NCBI RefSeq assembly: GCF_023283485.1
Contig: NZ_JAKILU010000025.1
Span: forward strand, 1-59,085
DNA length: 59,085 bases
Direction: 5' to 3'
DNA from: Shewanella glacialipiscicola
GTDB taxonomy: Bacteria; Pseudomonadota; Gammaproteobacteria; Enterobacterales; Shewanellaceae
The translations under genes were made by a program, and so were the position numbers. Positions 9,101 through 18,100 of the stretch are shown piece after piece (the stretch's first letter is position 1; each line of letters starts with the position of its first letter). The notes below the pieces were generated by a model, which was not told the DNA's origin, searched no databases, and worked only from the letters and a program-made list of their open reading frames with translations.

Positions 9101-9821
9101 TCAACTGGCTTTCACGGATCCACGCCTCGACGCGCTGCGGATTTAAGCGCGAGCTTGGCGGGTTAACGCCGTCTTCTTCTAAAATAGCGGCGATCATCGA
9201 TTTGATCGTCTCCATTTTGCCCTCTTTGGAGTGCACCGCTTTGGCGAGCTTTTCAATATGGCGCAACGAATGCTCGCCCTCACACAGGGCAAATTGGCGG
9301 GCATAGCCGCGCAGCTCGCTGCGATTACTGCCCGTGCTTAATAGGGTGCGATCGTTTTGGATAATGGCGCGATATTCACGGGTATTGAGCAAATTAGTAG
9401 TGGCGATGTTGGCACGTTTTAAGTCTCGGCCTAGTTCCGCCATGGTATGGCATAAAATAGTGTCACCATTTTGCGATTTAATATAATCGCTTAGCTCAAA
9501 ACCTTTAGCGATAAAGCGGTAGTTAACGCCCTTACCATCACCCGCCGAGGCCAACACAGCTTGGTACAGTAAACCGTCGGCTTTTTGATATTCATAAATG
9601 ATGTAACTTGAATCGTGTGGCAAGTACCAACGCTCGAAACTGTCGCGGGTCGAAGGCACCACGCGGCTTGGGTATTCGCCATAAAAAACCGGCACTAAGC
9701 GTTGCAGCGTAGTTTTACCCGAGGCGTTAGTCCCACAAATGTTGGTATGGCCATTGAGGGCGAGTTCCACAACGCCCGGAAGGTGCGTATCAATCAGCAC
9801 AATACGAATCAAGCTTGCCAT
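6147..9821 (-). CDS. jetC: JetC/MukB-like SMC ATPase of a Wadjet-type system
   Basis: The 1224-residue protein has SMC architecture. A Walker A motif in ICGTNASGKTTLQRL (near residue 32) opens the N-terminal ATPase half. A very long charged coiled coil follows (about residues 265-980) with an interruption near 520-590 that may be the hinge. The C-terminal half has a signature-like SSSHGMAYL and a Walker B-type IHWPIDELGTL (near residues 1105-1160). Such MukB-like ATPases are the loop-extruding motors of Wadjet/MksBEFG systems, which trap and cut small circular DNA. It is first in its operon, preceded by AAGGAA, and is followed by MukE-like, MukF-like and Toprim genes. Known jet operons usually begin with the MukF-like gene, so the order is unusual. 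SbcC/RecN-like proteins are less likely given the partners. Confidence 0.85.
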   Translation of the reverse strand: MASLIRIVLIDTHLPGVVELALNGHTNICGTNASGKTTLQRLVPVFYGEYPSRVVPSTRDSFERWYLPHDSSYIIYEYQKADGLLYQAVLASAGDGKGVNYRFIAKGFELSDYIKSQNGDTILCHTMAELGRDLKRANIATTNLLNTREYRAIIQNDRTLLSTGSNRSELRGYARQFALCEGEHSLRHIEKLAKAVHSKEGKMETIKSMIAAILEEDGVNPPSSRLNPQRVEAWIRESQLIQGFEVIRPEFEKLEQEFNQLLSAELRLSSLSRGYRNDETLEADRQDVQQTLSKELNLKLRLLDDEWKEQRDELNLDLSAAKGDVAKCEYELDAIEDQHSAFLDANIEQAKADLEMLPNWRTDVENLSERHKLQTEKHQDIEAAYNARRGKIGEQLNRELEGLHSDQDKLREARDKQREVARTDIDALEAQWRSQMDAGKASFSEQEFQFKLNAAELKLRVDGVTYTEEEKLSLAIFDERIHRADEEQESCNAKVERLSSDERKVRAKRDQANEALRIATLRVNERQTALDELHHMLFPQSHTLLEFLRKEAQGWEQSLGKVIAPELLHRTDLHPSLVTESSEAFFGVHLDLKAIDVPEYAASEQELRIRLSKAEEAHTSAQELQIEAESQLVAINGELDNLSRELTFARTAYKNSRDDLRRLFDEKRSEQEKINKALSERKAHAGQRLIQLDGELTQLKHQHELWLEEQKEQALEARMEKNAYWQEVIGALDNQLGQIKATIEGRRESAKAELKACETWYKNELKSRGVDEGDILKLKQQIRELEAKISSAEQRRSDVLRFDDWYQHTWLMRKPKLQTQLSDVKRAVSEIDQQLKAKTQEVKTRRQQLETERKASDMAQVDASENLTKLRAVMRKLAELKLPNNNEEAQGSLGERLRQGEDLLLKRDYLMGSVKQYVEHFDSVIASKSGSGLAETWERAREESSFINDKGIRLLDYRKLVPQLEQLLNVIVPQSITALREQGRIFGVDLTAFYDVLADIDRRIASQSARITREVGEELFLDGVSESAVRIRSRISELEFWPELEQFVKAFKHWKADGFNGLPDEDYTNSMRRALDIIGRAALTGGISKLLEIELRLKEGNSDLIIRTDRQLNESSSHGMAYLILCKFLLAFTRLLRGRADVTIHWPIDELGTLHHTNVKKIFDACENNNICVLGAFPNPESEVLNLFANRYIINKQTKKLQVVKPKANPIADMLNKRLSKEAI

Positions 9822-9981
9822 TTTATTCCTTATCCAAACGGGATAAGTCTTATCTATGCAGTAAAAATAAGACTATCCAACAGGGCCACTATGCTTGGCC
9901 TTAAAAATCGTGCCCCTAAAATAAGGCAATCGCGGTGTATTGGCAATTCGGCGGCGCGCCGCTAATGCCTTGGCTCACATA

Positions 9982-10037
9982 TATACCCAAGCTATCTGAA
10001 GATATAAGTTTCAGTATTTTAAGGTAGCTTGGGTATA
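9982..10037. repeat. Inverted repeat element between jet operon and ttrR
   Basis: The perfect 13-bp arms TATACCCAAGCTA (9982-9994) and TAGCTTGGGTATA (10025-10037) are separated by 30 bases that hold a second small inverted repeat (CTGAA/TTCAG). This is the shape of a small dispersed Shewanella-type repeat or MITE-like hairpin; that family label is from memory and not tested. A single similar arm (ATACCCAAG) occurs at 28642. It lies in the 300-base gap between the two accessory loci and could also end the ttrSR transcript. Nothing else was seen in this gap. Confidence 0.6.
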
Positions 10038-10122
10038 ACGGTGCCAATGATACGATAACTTAGCAAAAATACGCGGCTAACAAAGCGGCAATTAGCGCAG
10101 TAAAAGGTAAATTTTAACGAAT

Positions 10123-10734
10123 TTATTCCAGCGGTAGCCGCTCAGCGATACGGCCGTAGATCAGCATCATTTCTGCCAACGATGCCACTTGCATGCCTTT
10201 CATCAAATTAGCGCGGTGAATTTCAACCGTGCGCATGGCAATGCAGAGGTTATCGGCAATTTCTTGGTTTTTAAGCCCTTGGGCTATCAACTTGAGTATC
10301 TCCCGCTCCCTTGGCGTGAGCGCTTGATAAGTTTCGAGATATTGATTGTCTTGATAATGGGCTTTTGCATGCTCGAGAGCTTTGACTACGGCTTCAGCTA
10401 ACTTAGCGCCATCGGCCGGTTTTTGGAAAAAATCTACCGCGCCTAATTTAAGGGCTTCAACCGCCATTGGCACATCGCCATGGCCGGTAAGATAAATAAC
10501 CGCCAAGGGACTATTTTTAGCGATTAGTTCAGCGTGCAGCTGCGAACCACTCAAGCCCGGCATGCGCACATCGACTAACGCGCAGCCTGGCAGCGTTAAG
10601 TCTACTGCAGGAAAAAAAGCTTCGGCGCTATCAAAGTCGATAATATTAAGGCCGTAACTTTCGAGCATAAAACGTAATGAACGGCGCACAGAATCATCGT
10701 CATCAATTAAATACACGGGTAATTCAAGGCTCAT
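10123..10734 (-). CDS. ttrR: Tetrathionate response regulator TtrR (FixJ/NarL type)
   Basis: This 203-residue two-domain regulator has a receiver domain (residues about 5-120) with the acidic pocket DDDDS, the phosphorylated aspartate in VDVRMPGLSG (near 54) and the lysine of FFQKPADG (near 104). A LuxR-type helix-turn-helix follows (LTPREREILKLIAQG to about 195). It should be phosphorylated by TtrS and activate ttrBCA, as in Salmonella. The ATG at 10734 overlaps the TGA of ttrS by one base, with GGAG 7 bases upstream; an in-frame GTG at 10737 is a second option. The assignment is strong because the divergent neighbours are the tetrathionate reductase genes. Confidence 0.88.
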   Translation of the reverse strand: MSLELPVYLIDDDDSVRRSLRFMLESYGLNIIDFDSAEAFFPAVDLTLPGCALVDVRMPGLSGSQLHAELIAKNSPLAVIYLTGHGDVPMAVEALKLGAVDFFQKPADGAKLAEAVVKALEHAKAHYQDNQYLETYQALTPREREILKLIAQGLKNQEIADNLCIAMRTVEIHRANLMKGMQVASLAEMMLIYGRIAERLPLE

Positions 10735-12959
10735 CACAACACTCCATCGGCTTTACGGGGTAAAGATACTTGTACTTGGCAACCGCCATTAACGGCGCTA
10801 TCTAACTTAAAATGACCACTATGGCTGTCAACAATATCGCGGCAAATGACCAGTCCTAAACCTAATCCCTCTAATTTAGTCGAGTAAAATGCCTGCATTA
10901 ACTGACTGGCCTCTGAGCTTAACCCTACGCCATTGTCAGTAATGGTCAGCAATATTTGGCTCTGTTGGTAATCAAGCTCAATATCGATTGTGGGTGTATA
11001 GCGTTGCTGGTGAGTCGCACTATTTTGGGCAGTGCCTTGAGCTTCACTTTGCATTAACTCCCGTTGTTGCACGCAGGCATCGGCAGCATTTTTTAATAAA
11101 TTAAGTAATAACTGCTGCATACCAACTTCATCAAGGGGCTGTAAATAGGGCGTCCCCGTGATGTGGATGCCAATGTTAATCTGGTGTCGTTCAAACTCAT
11201 AGGCCAATAGTGGCGTAGTATCTTGGATAAGTTCATGTAAAAAGCACGGCACTTTAGAGATAGGTCGCTTCTTCATTAAATTACGTAAACGGCTGATAAT
11301 ACTGTCGGCCCGCGTGACTTCCTGCTGGATAAGCGTCAACACCGATTGCAGTTCCTCTGGCGTGCTGCCCCGCTGTAACCGCACTTCGGCGCCGTGACAA
11401 TAATGGCCAATTGCCGCCAAAGGTTGATTGAGCTCATGGGAGAGGCTGGCACCTAGCTCGCCAACAATCGCAATTCGTTGGGCGTGCTCCAATAACATGC
11501 GGTTTTCACTGAGTTGACGCTGGGTATTAAGTAGCTCTCGACCCCGACGACTAAAACGGTATTCCAACCAAAAATGATACACATTGAGCAGCACCAAAAT
11601 ACCCAGTACAAACCAAGCCCATTGTTGATGAGACTTTACCCACAGCCATGCATTGTGCCACCAAGGTGTTTGTAGAGGGTGCATGTCGAGATCTTTAAGC
11701 AACTGATCGATCGCCAATTGGCTTACCGCTGTCGTCCAACCAGCTGAATCGGCGGCCTTAGCGGCTAAATGATCTTCAGGGAGTGCCAATAACGCCTGCG
11801 TGACACTTTTGGCTAAAGATTGCGAGGCACGATTGGTTTTCGCCATAGACCAGTTTGGGTACAAACGGGTCGAGACTTGGCAATGAAACCCCGCGGGGGC
11901 CTGATTATCCAGCACCCGATAATCTGCTATGTCTATTAGGCCTTCGCGCTGCATTTGCTCAAGCTGACACACTGGCACCACAACGGCATCTAACGCAGCA
12001 GCTTGTGACACTTCATGATGAGTATTCAGATCAAGATCAGGAACAAGAGTCGAATCGGGATTAGCGATAATACTGGGGCTAATATCAGGGCTAGCATTAG
12101 TAGTTGCTTGTTCAACATTGGGGTCAATATTAGCATCAACATTGGAGTTCATACTGGCAATATTAGGCGATGCATGGGCAGTAAAGCGGCGGCCACCGAG
12201 CTGATAGAGTAAGTTATCTAACGGAAAGCCTAATGGCACGATATCGCCCACAAAACGCGGTAAATCAATGCCTTTTAATTGAGCTTCATACACTAAGGTT
12301 AAGTAACCGCCAAAGGCACTGGTCGACACAATACCCAACCTGCGCCCCTTTAAGTCACTTAAAGTGTGATAGGCAGAATCGGCCCGCACAACCAGTGCTG
12401 AACCCACTTGCATCGCCGCGCCATGATTTACCGGACTACGCAGCGTTGCCAGCCAAGACAGAGAATATTGCCGCGCCAATAATACCGATTGTCCGGGGTT
12501 GGTGATGACAAAATCCAGCTCTTGGGTTTCAACGCCCTTAGCCAATTCATCTAAGGATAACGGGTGTAACCTAAAGTAACTGTTAGGAATTTGTGTTTCA
12601 AGCCAGCGCATTAGGGGTTGCCAACGCGTAATTGTCGCTTTATAGCCCCGTATCGCCAACACGCCCACATCTACCACTGCATAAGATTCATTATTAGACT
12701 GAACGATAAGCTCATTATTTGGCTGATCGTTAGAGGCATCATTAGAACCATAGTTAGGCTGATAGCTAGTCTCATCCGCTAAAGCACTCTTAGCGACAAG
12801 CGGAATTGAAGTGGCAGATACCGACGGTTCAATGTGATCTTGTGGTTTTGCCATCGCATCGCCAGTAAATAAGACACTCAGCAAGACTAAAACCACTATC
12901 GAGCAAAACGCATAAAACCCGTATTGGGCAAGTAGATCCCACCTTGGGAGACGATGCAT
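10734..12959 (-). CDS. ttrS: Tetrathionate sensor histidine kinase TtrS
   Basis: The protein has an N-terminal membrane anchor, a periplasmic PhnD-like substrate-binding domain (from VDVGVLAIRGYKATITRW), a second membrane span (WAWFVLGILVLLNVYHF) and a FixL-type kinase core. The core shows the H-box LSHELNQPLAAIGHY, N-box LLNLLKNAADAC, DNGVGL and GLGLGL. It senses tetrathionate and phosphorylates TtrR. Two stretches rich in Asn, Ser, Asp and Pro are odd: one after the anchor, and one of about 60 residues (plus-strand 11995-12175) that interrupts the binding domain. ATG 12959 gives a normal signal anchor; the reading frame is open to an ATG at 13058, which would lie almost on the candidate FNR site. 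Neither has a good ribosome site. Confidence 0.87.
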   Translation of the reverse strand: MHRLPRWDLLAQYGFYAFCSIVVLVLLSVLFTGDAMAKPQDHIEPSVSATSIPLVAKSALADETSYQPNYGSNDASNDQPNNELIVQSNNESYAVVDVGVLAIRGYKATITRWQPLMRWLETQIPNSYFRLHPLSLDELAKGVETQELDFVITNPGQSVLLARQYSLSWLATLRSPVNHGAAMQVGSALVVRADSAYHTLSDLKGRRLGIVSTSAFGGYLTLVYEAQLKGIDLPRFVGDIVPLGFPLDNLLYQLGGRRFTAHASPNIASMNSNVDANIDPNVEQATTNASPDISPSIIANPDSTLVPDLDLNTHHEVSQAAALDAVVVPVCQLEQMQREGLIDIADYRVLDNQAPAGFHCQVSTRLYPNWSMAKTNRASQSLAKSVTQALLALPEDHLAAKAADSAGWTTAVSQLAIDQLLKDLDMHPLQTPWWHNAWLWVKSHQQWAWFVLGILVLLNVYHFWLEYRFSRRGRELLNTQRQLSENRMLLEHAQRIAIVGELGASLSHELNQPLAAIGHYCHGAEVRLQRGSTPEELQSVLTLIQQEVTRADSIISRLRNLMKKRPISKVPCFLHELIQDTTPLLAYEFERHQINIGIHITGTPYLQPLDEVGMQQLLLNLLKNAADACVQQRELMQSEAQGTAQNSATHQQRYTPTIDIELDYQQSQILLTITDNGVGLSSEASQLMQAFYSTKLEGLGLGLVICRDIVDSHSGHFKLDSAVNGGCQVQVSLPRKADGVL

Positions 12960-13073
12960 TGGATGGTTTTTTATGGCCGATAATGGGCGGTAATACAATC
13001 TAAAATACACTCCCTCACATCCTTTAAAATACAGTTTGAGTTCACACTTAATGGCCATTCTAACGGATTTTTA

Positions 13074-13107
13074 TTGCGCTAGATCAAGTCCACAATTGAT
13101 ATGTGGA
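13074..13107. promoter_or_regulatory. Candidate FNR/EtrA site and TtrR-type dyad in the ttrS-ttrB gap
   Basis: TTGCG-CTAG-ATCAA at 13074-13087 fits the FNR-family consensus TTGAT-N4-ATCAA in eight of ten defined positions. Right next to it a dyad TCCACA-N7-TGTGGA (13089-13107) could bind a dimeric regulator such as TtrR. Both lie about 120-155 bases upstream of ttrB. Control of ttr genes by FNR and by TtrR is known from Salmonella; assignment here is by sequence only. Confidence 0.45.
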
Positions 13108-13228
13108 ATACCACTATAGTTATAGTCCCTTCCCTTTAACAGAATGTTCTACATACCTCGCCATAAACCTATAAATCTGAGGTCTATGAGCCAGTTTTTA
13201 GCGATCTGCAAGAGTGAAGGAAATCGGT

Positions 13229-14029
13229 ATGGATAAGAGTAAACGTCAGTTTCTCGGCAAAATGGCCAGTGTGAGCGTAGGCGCCGCATTGATCCCCGTA
13301 GTGCAAGTATATGCGCAAGATAATCCACAAAGCGGTAACGCTGGTAGCAGTAGTCAAACCTATAATGCGAGCGAAGGCCAAGTCGGCAAACGTTACGGCA
13401 TGGTGATTGATTTACGTCGCTGCGTTGGCTGCCAAGCCTGTACGGTAGCTTGTACTATTGAAAACCAACCACCACTAGGACAATTTCGCACCACAGTACA
13501 ACAGTACGAAGTGTCACAGCAAGATGAGGCGTCCAGCCCAGCATTCTTAATGCTGCCAAGATTGTGTAACCACTGTGAAAATCCACCCTGTATTCCTGTA
13601 TGTCCAACGGGCGCCACCTTCCAGCGTAAAGACGGTATCGTTGTTGTAAATAATGAATGGTGCGTGGGTTGTGGCTACTGTGTGCATGCCTGTCCCTACG
13701 ATGCGCGCTTTATCAACCACGATACTAACACCGCCGACAAATGTACTTTCTGTGCCCATAGATTAGATGTGGGATTACTGCCCGCCTGTGTTGAAACCTG
13801 TGTTGGCGAAGCACGAGTGATTGGTGATCTTAACGATCCTAACAGCCAGATTAGCCAGTTACTCGCAGCCAATAGCAGCGACATTAAAGTGTTAAAACCT
13901 GATGCAAACACGGCACCTCGGGTCTTTTATATTGGAATGAGCAGTGCCTTTGAAGATCGTATTAGCGGCCAAGCTCCTGTTCGCACTTTACTCACTGACA
14001 CTGGCGAGGAGATCCACCATGGTCATTAA
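13229..14029 (+). CDS. ttrB: Tetrathionate reductase iron-sulfur subunit TtrB
   Basis: This 266-residue ferredoxin-like electron-transfer subunit carries four cysteine clusters for [4Fe-4S] centres: CVGCQACTVAC, CNHCENPPCIPVC, CVGCGYCVHAC and the CTFC...C...C group. The similarity to Salmonella TtrB runs along the full length (IDLRRCVGCQ, PYDARFINH, PACVETCVG). The N-terminus MDKSKRQFLGK plus a hydrophobic stretch is a Tat signal in which the arginine pair is Lys-Arg, as is known for TtrB. ATG at 13229 is chosen because GAAGGA lies 8 bases upstream. It is first in ttrBCA and overlaps ttrC by 11 bases. It passes electrons from TtrC to TtrA on the outer face of the inner membrane. Confidence 0.93.
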   Translation: MDKSKRQFLGKMASVSVGAALIPVVQVYAQDNPQSGNAGSSSQTYNASEGQVGKRYGMVIDLRRCVGCQACTVACTIENQPPLGQFRTTVQQYEVSQQDEASSPAFLMLPRLCNHCENPPCIPVCPTGATFQRKDGIVVVNNEWCVGCGYCVHACPYDARFINHDTNTADKCTFCAHRLDVGLLPACVETCVGEARVIGDLNDPNSQISQLLAANSSDIKVLKPDANTAPRVFYIGMSSAFEDRISGQAPVRTLLTDTGEEIHHGH

Positions 14030-15101
14030 AGAAATCTTTACCCCTGATATCGCCATTACTTGGCTACCTTGGGCAGTGCAATACTTTTTTATGATGGGTT
14101 TAGCCTATGCCAGCGTATGGGTTGCCACTATCCATTTATTCACTAAAGGCAAACGTGATGACAGATTACTGAAACTCTGCGCCAGCTTAATGCTAACCGC
14201 GGGTATTGTGGCGCCGATTGCGTTACTCGCTGACTTACATCAACCGCTGCGCGCGTGGCACTTTTATGCCCAAGTGCGTCCTGACTCTTGGATGTGGTTC
14301 GGCGCATTTTTACTGCCGGTATTTTCAGGCACCAGTGCTGTATTTGCCTGGTTATTACTGCGTCAATATCTCCCCAACCGTTCAAATCAGCTCAATCAAG
14401 ACTGGGTACAACGTATCGCGAGCTTACTCCGATTTGGCGACTGGGAAAGTGAAAAACTGATTAAAATCATCGCCATATTAACCACCTTAAGTGCTTGTAG
14501 CATCGCGCTTTACACCGGCATGGAAACCATGGCTATCAAGGCTCGTCCATTGTGGCACACCTACTGGCTGCCACCGTTAATGGCCACCAGCGCCTTATTG
14601 GCAGCCTGTGGCACCTTAGCGGTATTAAATCGTCTATTGCACGGTTATCAGCAGGCGACTCAAGACAGCCTATTACTGTGGATCCGCGCAAGCTTCGGCC
14701 TATTTGCACTGTGCCTTATCGGTTGGGCTTTATTTGATAACGGCTCAGCGCCAGAAGCCGCGCTTTTACTAGAAACCAGCCCAAGCTGGCAACTAGCGGC
14801 GATTTGGGTACTGATTACACTAGCGCTACTCGCCTTGATGCTGGCACTGCGCCATCTCCCTAATAGCGTGATGTTGATTGTGAGCTTAACCAGTATTCAT
14901 CTGGCATGGGGCTTTCGCTGGATAGTGCTAATTCAAGCGCAAACCGACCCTAAATACGGCGCAGGTACTTACCTTTACCAATTACCTTGGGGACCTGAAG
15001 GACTATTAGGCATAGCCGGAACCTTCGGCCTGTGGTTAGCATTAATCGCGCTCGTCTCTGAATTAATTCGCCACACACCCAAGGCAACGCTTTCACGTTG
15101 A
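14019..15101 (+). CDS. ttrC: Tetrathionate reductase membrane subunit TtrC (NrfD family)
   Basis: This 360-residue integral membrane protein with eight or nine predicted spans belongs to the NrfD/PsrC family of quinol-oxidising anchors. It should take electrons from quinol and hand them to TtrB. The first residues MVIKEIFTPDIAITWLPWAVQYFF match the usual start of the family. A longer reading frame begins at 13944 inside ttrB, but GAGGAG about 9 bases upstream of 14019 and the overlap with the end of ttrB support the internal start. It is followed by a 51-base gap and ttrA. Confidence 0.9.
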   Translation: MVIKEIFTPDIAITWLPWAVQYFFMMGLAYASVWVATIHLFTKGKRDDRLLKLCASLMLTAGIVAPIALLADLHQPLRAWHFYAQVRPDSWMWFGAFLLPVFSGTSAVFAWLLLRQYLPNRSNQLNQDWVQRIASLLRFGDWESEKLIKIIAILTTLSACSIALYTGMETMAIKARPLWHTYWLPPLMATSALLAACGTLAVLNRLLHGYQQATQDSLLLWIRASFGLFALCLIGWALFDNGSAPEAALLLETSPSWQLAAIWVLITLALLALMLALRHLPNSVMLIVSLTSIHLAWGFRWIVLIQAQTDPKYGAGTYLYQLPWGPEGLLGIAGTFGLWLALIALVSELIRHTPKATLSR

Positions 15102-15152
15102 GCAGCCCATTGAACCTACAGAATTAACGTAGACAGAATTGAGGAGTCCACT

Positions 15153-18100
15153 ATGGACAAAAGTAAACGTCGTTTTATCAAAGGGGCTGCTGTAACGGGT
15201 GGCGTAGGGCTCTTTGCCGCAGGTTATAGCCATACCTTAACGCAAATAGGCAAGGGCGTTGTTAATGGCACTTCGGGTAAACCGACCCATGATCCCCTGC
15301 ATGGCAATTCATTAACACCTGAATACAAAGTCGATTTAAAAACAGGTCAACTTATCAGTAATGATGAGCAGCGTGTCGTCAATACCATGTGTTTAGGCTG
15401 CTGGACTAAATGCGGTGTACGGGCACGAATCGATCAAAAAACCGATAAAATAATCCGCATTAGCGGTAACCCTTACCACCCATTATCGGCTAGAGAGCAT
15501 ATCGATTTTGACACGCCAATTAAAGCAGCATTTGTTGGTCTAAGCGCGTTTCAAGAGCAAGGTTTACAGGGCCGTTCAACAGCCTGTGCCCGTGGTAATG
15601 CCATGTTGGAGCAATTAGATAGCCCACATCGTGTTACCCAATGCCTTAAACGAGTGGGTAAGCGTGGCAGTGGTCAATGGCAAAGTATTAGCTTTGAGCA
15701 ATTGCTAAATGAAACCGTCGAAGGCGGTGACTTATTTGGTGAAGGCCATGTTGAAGGGCTGCGCGCAATCCGCGATGTTAGCACGCCACTGGATGCCAAT
15801 AACCCAGAATACGGCCCTAAAGCCAACCAGCTATTAGTATCAAATGCCTCTGATGAAGGTCGCGATGCACTGATTAAACGCTTTACCTTTAATAGTTTTG
15901 GTACGCGTAACTTTGCTAACCACGGCGCCTATTGCGGCTTTACTTACCGTGCGGGGGCGGGTGCGTTACTCGATGATTTAAAAAAATATGCTCACTTAAA
16001 ACCAGATTGGGATAACAGCGAGTTTTTACTGTTTATCGGCACTTCACCCCAGCAATCGGGTAACCCATTTAAGCGCCAAGCCAGACAGTTAGCCAATGCG
16101 CGGGTCAATAACACCAACTTCAGTTATGTAGTGGTGTCACCCATGTTGCCCAACACCTCTAACCAACCCTGTGCAGGCAACAATACTTGGCTACCTATTA
16201 GGCCAGCAACAGACTCAGCATTAGCGATGGGCATGTTACGTTGGATAATTGAGCAGCAACGTTATGCGGTCAATTTCCTCACGGCGCCGAATGTGGAAGC
16301 GGCTAAAGCGGCGGGGTATCGCGGTTTTAGTAATGCGAGCTATCTTATTGTCAGCGACCCAACACTACCAAGATTTGGTCAGTATTTATTTGCCAGCGAT
16401 CTGGGCTTACCCTTTGAGGGCAAAGCCTATGGTGAACAAGATTCGCCTTTAGTTATCGACGAGGCAAGCGGAGCTGTCACACTGGCAAGCATGAGCCAAA
16501 AAGCCAAGCTTGCGGTTATTCACAGCGTTGATACGCCCAAAGGCATAATTGCCGTTAAATCTAGCTTCCAGCTATTAAGCGACGCCGCCCTTGGCTTTAG
16601 CATGGCGGAATATGCCAAGGAATGTGATATCAGCGAAGCGAAAATTATCGACCTTGCCGATAAATTTACCAGCCACGGCACTAAAGCCGCGGTGATTTCA
16701 CATGGCGGCACAATGAGCGCCAATGGTTTTTACAGTGCATGGGCGATCATGATGCTTAACGCCATGATAGGTAACATAAACTTAAAAGGTGGCGCGTTAG
16801 CCTCTGGCGGTTCTTTCCCTGCCTTTGGTAAAGGACCACGATACAATCTGCAAGAGTTTGACGGCATGCTCGAACCTAAGGGAGTATTTTTATCACGCTC
16901 TAAATTCCCCTATGAGAAAACCTCAGAATACCGCCGTAAGGTCGAAGCGGGCCAATCGCCCTATCCGTCTAAGGAACCTTGGTATCCTATTTCATCACCA
17001 TTATTGGGCGAGCATTTAACTGCGGCAGTACACGGTTATCCTTATACGCTCAAAGCATGGATTAACCACATGGGTAACCCTGTTTATGGCCAAGCGGGTT
17101 TAGGTGAAGCCATAGGCGAGCAATTAAAAGATCCTAAAGTGTTGCCGCTGTTTATCAGTATCGACAGTTTTATTAACGAAACCTCAGCGCTGTCAGATTA
17201 CATTGTACCCGACACCTTAACCTATGAGTCATGGGGCTGGACCTCAGCATGGCAAGGCACAATGACCAAAGTGGTCACTGGCCGCTGGCCGATTGTCGAG
17301 CCTCGCGTCGCTAAAACGGCCACGGGTGATGTGGTGTGTATGGAATCTTTCCTCAGCCAAGTGGCAATCAAATTAGCCCTACCCGGCTTTGGAGAAGATG
17401 CCATAACCGCCGCCGATGGCAGTTTGCACCCGTTAACTCGCGCTGCCGACTATTCACTTTATGGCGCAGCAAACGTGGCTTATTTAGGCACAGCGGTCGC
17501 CGATATCAATGCCGAAGATATGTATCTTAGCGGCGTTAGCCGGATTCAAGCGGAGCTAAACACTAGGTTAAAACCTGAAGAGGTCAAAAAAGTCAGTTAC
17601 TTATTTGCCCGCGGTGGCCGCTTTGAAAATATGCGTAATGCCCGAGATGAAGCGGGTAATCCTAGCAAAGTGTGGCCTAAACCTATGATGCTGTGGAACC
17701 CAGAGGTAGGCAGTCGTCGCAATAGTTTAACAGGGGAGTTTATGAGTGGTTGCCCACGCTTATATCAACCCGCCTTGGCCGATGGTACACCACTCGACAA
17801 GGCGTTTGATAAATCACAATGGCCATTACTTATCAGCAGCTATAAGTCTCACACTATGAGTTCGATGAGTATTGGTTCAGACCGCTTGCGCCAAGTTCAC
17901 CCCAATAACCCAGTGCGACTTAATGAGAAAACCGCAGCACGTTTTGGGATTAGCACCGGTGATACCGTTAAAATCAGCACGCCTAATGGCAGCGTGATTG
18001 CCCTAGTGGAATGTGTTGCTGGCGTGCAAGCCGACTGTATCGCTATAGAGCATGGCTATGGTCATAAAGAACTCGGCGCGCGTGACACTGTGATTGACGA

